From contig CASBQJ010000076.1 in assembly GCA_949127705.1 (NCBI GenBank), forward strand, positions 1-8,267: 8,267 bases of DNA, in the 5' to 3' direction. Under the pieces are notes generated by a model. The model saw nothing but the letters and a program-made list of their open reading frames with translations. It did no database searches and was not told the origin of the DNA. Source of the DNA: Synechococcales cyanobacterium PMM_0085 (GTDB lineage Bacteria > Cyanobacteriota > Cyanobacteriia > Elainellales > Elainellaceae). Shown here one piece after another: positions 5,188 through 8,267 of this stretch. The translations under genes were made by a program, and so were the position numbers. The first letter of the stretch is position 1, and every line of letters starts with the position of its first letter.

Positions 5188-6756
5188 TTAGTGTAAAAAA
5201 TGACGGGTGTGGGTGAATAGCATCGCTATCCCGAGAGCGTTTGCAGCCTGGATGGAGTCTTGATCCCGTTTGCTGCCACCCGGTTGGGCGATCGCCACAA
5301 TGCCCGCTGCCGCCGCCTGCCGGACAGAGTCGTCGAACGGGAAAAATGCATCGCTGGCGAGCACCGCTCCGTGCGCCTTTGCGCCTGCTTGCTCTAGTGC
5401 CAGGTTCACCGAACCGACTCGGTTCATTTGTCCTGCGCCAACGCCCAGTGTAGCCCGGTTAGCGGTGACCACAATGGCATTTGATTTAACGTGCTTACAA
5501 ACCTTCCAGGCAAACACCAGTTCGGCTAGCTGATCATCCGTTAGCTGTTTGTCTGTTACTACATCCCACGTCGTGGGGTCTACGACCGGATGATCTGACG
5601 CTTGGGCTAAAAATCCTCCGGCAATCACTTTGATGGTTTGAGTGGGGCTGGTTTGCAGGTCGGGCAATACCAATACCCGCACGTTGCCCTTTGCGGCTAG
5701 GATGGTTGCGGCCTCTGGGTCGCAGCCGGGAGCTACTACACATTCCAAAAAGGTTTGGGTCAGTGCCGTAGCCGTAGATGCATCGATCGCCTGGTTAAAC
5801 GCCACAATGCCACCAAAGGCTGAAATTGCATCGGCGTCAAAGGCTTTGCTATACGCTTCGTGCAATGTGGAGCCTAAGGCAACGCCACAGGGATTGGTGT
5901 GTTTGATGATCACTGCCGCCGCTTCAGGGGCAGCAAATTCTGCCACAATTCGCCGCGCGGCTTCTAGATCAACCAAGTTGTTGTAGCTTAGCTCTTTACC
6001 CTGAAGCTGAGTGGCAGCCGCCCAGCCGCTGGGTGTGCGTCCCGTTTGGTACCAAGCAGCGGGCTGGTGCGGGTTCTCGCCATAGCGCAGGGGCTGAATT
6101 TGAGTGCCTGCGATCGCAAACTGCTTTGGTAGCGGCGCGTCCGGCTGGGAGGCCGAGACAGCTTGGGATTCGGCTTGGCTGAGGTAGGTGGCGATCGCCA
6201 AATCATAGGTGGCTGTGTGCCAGAAACCCGCTTGAGCGCAGGCTCGCCGGAAGGCCAGCGATGCCTCGCCATCATGCTGCCGCAGGTCTTCCAGGTAGGG
6301 AGAATATTGCGCTGGGTTGCAGAGGACGGTGAGGTGAGCAAAGTTCTTCGAGGCAGCCCGTAACATAGCAGGGCCGCCAATATCGATTTGTTCTACCGCA
6401 TCGGTCAACGCCACATTGGGTTTGGCGATCGTTTGCTCAAATGGGTAGAGGTTGACGACGACCACATCAATCGGTTGAATGTGGTTCGCCTCTAGTTCTG
6501 CCAAATCTTGTGGCACATCCCGGCGGGCCAAAATCCCACCGTGAATGCGCGGGTGCAGCGTCTTCACCCGTCCACCCAAAATCTCAGGCGAACCCGTATA
6601 GTCCGACACTTTCGTCACCGGAATGCCAGCAGCCTTCAACGTCTGCGCCGTGCCGCCACTGCTGACGATCGCAAACCCAAATTCTTCAACCAACTGGCGA
6701 GCAAACTCCACCACGCCAGTTTTGTCCGAAACGCTCAGTAGTGCCAACCGTGCCAT
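5188..6756 (-). CDS. purH: Bifunctional AICAR transformylase / IMP cyclohydrolase
   Basis: At 522 aa this is full length for PurH. The N-terminal MGS-like IMP cyclohydrolase domain (about 1-150) begins MARLALLSVSDKTGV, with SSGGTAQTL, GGRVKTLHPRIHGG, VVVNLYPFEQT and IDIGGPAMLRAASKN. The AICAR transformylase domain (about 155-522) has LRYGENPHQ, ELSYNNLVDLEAARR, IIKHTNPCG with the catalytic Lys-His at K285-H286, GAGQMNRVGSV and a C-terminal SDAFFPFDD...FTHTRHFLH. The enzyme performs the last two steps of de novo purine synthesis: formyl transfer from 10-formyl-tetrahydrofolate to AICAR, then ring closure to IMP, in the cytosol. All landmark motifs appear intact. The start ATG has an A/T-rich leader without a Shine-Dalgarno. 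The 109-aa gene follows after 17 bp. Confidence 0.98.
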   Translation of the reverse strand: MARLALLSVSDKTGVVEFARQLVEEFGFAIVSSGGTAQTLKAAGIPVTKVSDYTGSPEILGGRVKTLHPRIHGGILARRDVPQDLAELEANHIQPIDVVVVNLYPFEQTIAKPNVALTDAVEQIDIGGPAMLRAASKNFAHLTVLCNPAQYSPYLEDLRQHDGEASLAFRRACAQAGFWHTATYDLAIATYLSQAESQAVSASQPDAPLPKQFAIAGTQIQPLRYGENPHQPAAWYQTGRTPSGWAAATQLQGKELSYNNLVDLEAARRIVAEFAAPEAAAVIIKHTNPCGVALGSTLHEAYSKAFDADAISAFGGIVAFNQAIDASTATALTQTFLECVVAPGCDPEAATILAAKGNVRVLVLPDLQTSPTQTIKVIAGGFLAQASDHPVVDPTTWDVVTDKQLTDDQLAELVFAWKVCKHVKSNAIVVTANRATLGVGAGQMNRVGSVNLALEQAGAKAHGAVLASDAFFPFDDSVRQAAAAGIVAIAQPGGSKRDQDSIQAANALGIAMLFTHTRHFLH

Positions 6757-6832
6757 AGAAATTGAAAGAATAAAGAATTAGGGTGTGAGGTTAAAGCTCC
6801 TAGTAGTCTGAGGCGTAAATCTGCCTACCATT

Positions 6833-6878
6833 CGTAGTGCAGGCTTCCAGCCTGCGCGGGCAAGATGCCCGCCCTACG
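6833..6878. repeat. REP-like double-hairpin element
   Basis: Two adjacent perfect stem-loops: GCAGGC/GCCTGC with a 5-nt loop (6839-6855) and GCGGGCA/TGCCCGC with a 3-nt loop (6856-6872). They are framed by CGTAG (6833-6837) and CTACG (6874-6878) as terminal inverted repeats. Weaker outer pairings extend the symmetry: CTAC 6825-6828 with GTAG 6879-6882, and CTAGTAG 6800-6806 with CTACTAG 6901-6907. Closely similar GCAGGC...GCCTGC and GGGCAAGATGCCC units are common dispersed repeats in cyanobacterial intergenic DNA. The element sits between the divergent purH and hydrolase genes. Confidence 0.8.
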
Positions 6879-6930
6879 GTAGCCGAACTTGCGCCGTCGT
6901 CTACTAGTCCGAGTCTAACGCTCACCGTTT

Positions 6931-6943
6931 TATAGTTTATAGT
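6931..6943 (+). promoter_or_regulatory. Possible -10 elements for the hydrolase gene
   Basis: Two overlapping-range TATAGT boxes (6931-6936 and 6938-6943) lie about 30-40 bp before the hydrolase ATG. No convincing -35 is present at the right distance, so the call is weak. Confidence 0.3.
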
Positions 6944-6972
6944 TCTAAGTCGTATTCTCCCTAACGCCGCTC

Positions 6973-7635
6973 ATGTCCCTTCAAGCCATCTCCATCCCGG
7001 CCAAAACTGGCAAGCCGCCCGCAGGCTTATTTGTCGCCCTCCACGGATGGGGTGCCAATGCCCAAGACCTGGCCTCCCTGGCCTTCGCGCTCGACTTGCC
7101 AGCCTACCAAATGCTATTCCCCAATGCGCCGTTTCCTTATCCCTACAGCCCAGGCGGTCGAGCTTGGTATAACTTTCCTGAAACCTATGCGTTTGAGTCC
7201 AATGCAGCCTTTGCGGCACGTCCAGACCTGGTCGAAAGTCGGCAGCTGTTGACCGCATGGCTGCGATCGCTGCCTGACCTGACGGGCGTCCCCCTGGAGC
7301 GAACGGTACTGGCAGGGTTTTCGCAAGGTGGGGCAATGACGCTGGATGTCGGGTTGGGGCTACCGCTGGCGGCGCTGTTGGTGCTCAGTGGCTACCTCCA
7401 TGCTCCTGTGCAAATCGGCCGCACTGCACCGCCTCCAGTCCTGATGGTGCATGGACGGCAAGATCAAGTTGTGCCCATGCGCGAAGCCGAGCGATCGCGC
7501 GATCAGCTGCTGACCTTAAACATCCCTGTGAGCTTTCATGAGCTTGCTACTGGTCACGAAATTTCACCGGAAGTTTTAAAAATTGTGCAAAACTTTACAG
7601 AAGAATTACGGTTACAGCCTGATCCAGCGACTTAG
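6973..7635 (+). CDS. Alpha/beta-hydrolase, phospholipase/carboxylesterase type
   Basis: This 220-aa protein shows the compact alpha/beta-hydrolase fold of the phospholipase/carboxylesterase family. LFVALHGWGANAQDL (near 19-33) supplies the oxyanion-hole region. The nucleophile elbow GFSQGG places the catalytic serine at S117, HGRQDQVVP gives the acid at D164, and TGHEI gives the base at H195, so the triad is complete and in the standard order. No signal peptide is seen, suggesting a cytosolic esterase acting on small carboxylic or thioester substrates; the substrate cannot be told from sequence. The length fits the family (about 200-230 aa). The gene is transcribed away from purH, with the REP-like element in between. 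The ATG has no clear Shine-Dalgarno. Two HIP1 sites (7263-7270, 7491-7498) lie in the gene. Confidence 0.9.
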   Translation: MSLQAISIPAKTGKPPAGLFVALHGWGANAQDLASLAFALDLPAYQMLFPNAPFPYPYSPGGRAWYNFPETYAFESNAAFAARPDLVESRQLLTAWLRSLPDLTGVPLERTVLAGFSQGGAMTLDVGLGLPLAALLVLSGYLHAPVQIGRTAPPPVLMVHGRQDQVVPMREAERSRDQLLTLNIPVSFHELATGHEISPEVLKIVQNFTEELRLQPDPAT

Positions 7636-7675
7636 GATAAGCTTAAATAAGGCATACTTAGGCTTCGTACGCCAG

Positions 7676-7681
7676 TATAAT
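7676..7681 (+). promoter_or_regulatory. -10 box of the 70-aa gene
   Basis: A perfect TATAAT lies 54 bp before the ATG at 7735. The -35 region (near 7653-7658, CATACT) is a poor match, so the promoter may depend on an activator or another sigma factor. Confidence 0.45.
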
Positions 7682-7719
7682 TATTGGTTTACTGAGTTCA
7701 GGTCTGAGCTTAATCCTAT

Positions 7720-7727
7720 GGGGGGAG
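7720..7727 (+). promoter_or_regulatory. Strong ribosome binding site of the 70-aa gene
   Basis: GGGGGGAG ends seven bases before the ATG at 7735, the clearest Shine-Dalgarno in the window. It fixes the start and supports the small gene as real. Confidence 0.7.
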
Positions 7728-7734
7728 ACTGGCA

Positions 7735-7947
7735 ATGAAAACGCTGACCTTTTGTGAAGAGGATGTCGCTCAAATGACAGAGAGCGACGTGGCGGATTTG
7801 GCAAAACGGCTGGAGTTAGACGACTACCCAAACGTGTTTGAAGGGCTAAAAGACTGGCATTTGCTGCGGGCGGTTGGGTTCCAACGGCCTGAGATGGTAG
7901 AGCAATATTACTACCTACTCGACCTGGAAGCCTTCGACGAAGCATAG
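7735..7947 (+). CDS. Small acidic conserved hypothetical protein
   Basis: This 70-aa protein reads MKTLTFCEEDVAQMTESDV at the start, LAKRLELDDYPNVFEGLKDW in the middle and QYYYLLDLEAFDEA at the end. It is strongly acidic, predicted mainly helical, and has no membrane segment, signal peptide or zinc-binding cysteine pair (one Cys, C7). From memory, very similar small proteins occur widely in cyanobacteria, but I know of no assigned function. The gene stands alone: its own TATAAT box, a strong ribosome binding site and an intrinsic terminator 26 bp after the stop, so it is probably a short monocistronic, well-translated mRNA. A long minus-strand frame overlaps it completely but is antisense read-through (see 8003-8267). 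Confidence 0.85.
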   Translation: MKTLTFCEEDVAQMTESDVADLAKRLELDDYPNVFEGLKDWHLLRAVGFQRPEMVEQYYYLLDLEAFDEA

Positions 7948-7973
7948 CGGTTCGGATACTGGACAACTCTTGC

Positions 7974-8002
7974 AAGGCGGACAAAGATGTCCGCCTTTTT
8001 TT
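7974..8002 (+). terminator. Intrinsic terminator of the 70-aa gene
   Basis: A 10-bp perfect stem AAGGCGGACA / TGTCCGCCTT (7974-7983 and 7988-7997) with the tetraloop AAGA is followed by a T-run to 8002, then G and TTTT. It lies 26 bp after the stop of the 70-aa gene and is the best terminator in the window. Confidence 0.92.
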
Positions 8003-8267
8003 GTTTTCTATTTTTTCTACGCTTTTTATGTACGCTTTTGCCTTGTAGTTTTGGTATTGGTTCAAGTAAGCGTCTTTGTTTTCAATCATTTTCTTAATCA
8101 CTTCGTACGAGTAATCCTTCTTTTTGATCTTCACCACCACTTCGTCCAGTTGTTTTTGGTCAATTTTCAAGAACACGTTTTTGGTCAAATCTTTGTCGGC
8201 CACCACCGAGCCGCGGGCAAAACGGTACACGTCTTCTTCAGGCCCGGTGCGCTGTTTGGGGTTGTTC
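8003..8267 (-). pseudogene. Bacteroidota-like CarboxypepD_reg/DUF5686 protein fragment, broken at its C-terminal side
   Basis: The frame enters from the right edge (NNPKQRTGPEEDVYRF...) and contains KQLDEVVVKIKKKDYSYEV followed by IKKMIENKDAYLNQYQNYKAKAYIK. An L-x-EVVV strand ending a carboxypeptidase-regulatory-like domain, followed by a helix of the IIKKxIENK type and Y-x-x-x-x-YIK, is how the Bacteroidota DUF5686 proteins look; this is pattern memory, not a search. The fragment is rich in Lys, Asn and Tyr, unlike its neighbours, and has no HIP1 site. The related sequence ends near 8003; the frame then runs on to a stop at 7658 only by reading the reverse complement of the neighbouring terminator and 70-aa gene. 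A fragment this short cannot function alone. It could be an assembly chimera or a truncated transferred gene. Confidence 0.5.

Noticed and set aside
5988..6380. 130-aa minus-strand frame inside purH
   Set aside because: It is an out-of-frame shadow of a complete purH with all motifs intact, so it is not evidence of a frameshift.
7658..8002. Minus-strand continuation of the right-edge frame to a stop at 7658
   Set aside because: It is the reverse complement of a terminator and of the well-supported 70-aa gene; the residues there show no family character.

Overview
The window looks like cyanobacterial chromosome up to about position 8000. Fifteen copies of the HIP1 octamer GCGATCGC are scattered across 1-7500. 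The genes include a Psb27 photosystem II assembly factor, a DICT-domain protein, a DUF4079 membrane protein and a long pentapeptide-repeat protein, all typical of cyanobacteria. The wording of the proteins suggests a filamentous, Leptolyngbya-like lineage, but the sequence alone does not fix the genus.

Layout from left to right. (1) The minus-strand 5' part of a Tat-exported PhoX/DUF839 alkaline phosphatase (1-791), with a well-formed three-repeat Pho box at 905-934, indicating phosphate-starvation control. (2) psb27 on the minus strand (1123-1533), unusual in lacking the lipobox cysteine. (3) A divergent regulatory gap holding a two-copy 21-bp direct repeat just upstream of a sigma70-like promoter, then a DICT plus degenerate HD-GYP-like signalling protein (1897-3369) and a pentapeptide-repeat protein (3438-4079) on the plus strand. 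(4) A perfect 28-bp palindrome and a partial second copy between convergent genes; the partial copy supplies the stop codon of the pentapeptide gene. (5) A minus-strand run: purH (6756-5188), a 109-aa conserved hypothetical 17 bp further on, and, after a polypurine stretch, a DUF4079 protein (4663-4181). (6) A double-hairpin REP-like element between purH and a divergent alpha/beta-hydrolase (6973-7635). (7) A 70-aa acidic protein (7735-7947) with its own -10 box, strong ribosome binding site and a textbook intrinsic terminator.

From about 8003 to the right edge the character changes. There are no HIP1 sites, and the minus strand encodes a lysine-rich fragment that reads like the Bacteroidota family with an N-terminal CarboxypepD_reg-like domain followed by DUF5686. 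The change falls in the T-run of the preceding terminator. This is either an assembly chimera or the broken end of a transferred gene.

The genes do not form one pathway. The functions represented are phosphate scavenging, photosystem II assembly, de novo purine synthesis, signalling and several uncharacterised cyanobacterial proteins. I see no CRISPR array, no transposase, no RNA gene and no clear new multi-gene system. The most unusual items are the lipobox-less Psb27, the degenerate DICT-HD protein with its repeat-bearing promoter, the repeat-derived stop codon and the foreign-looking right edge.
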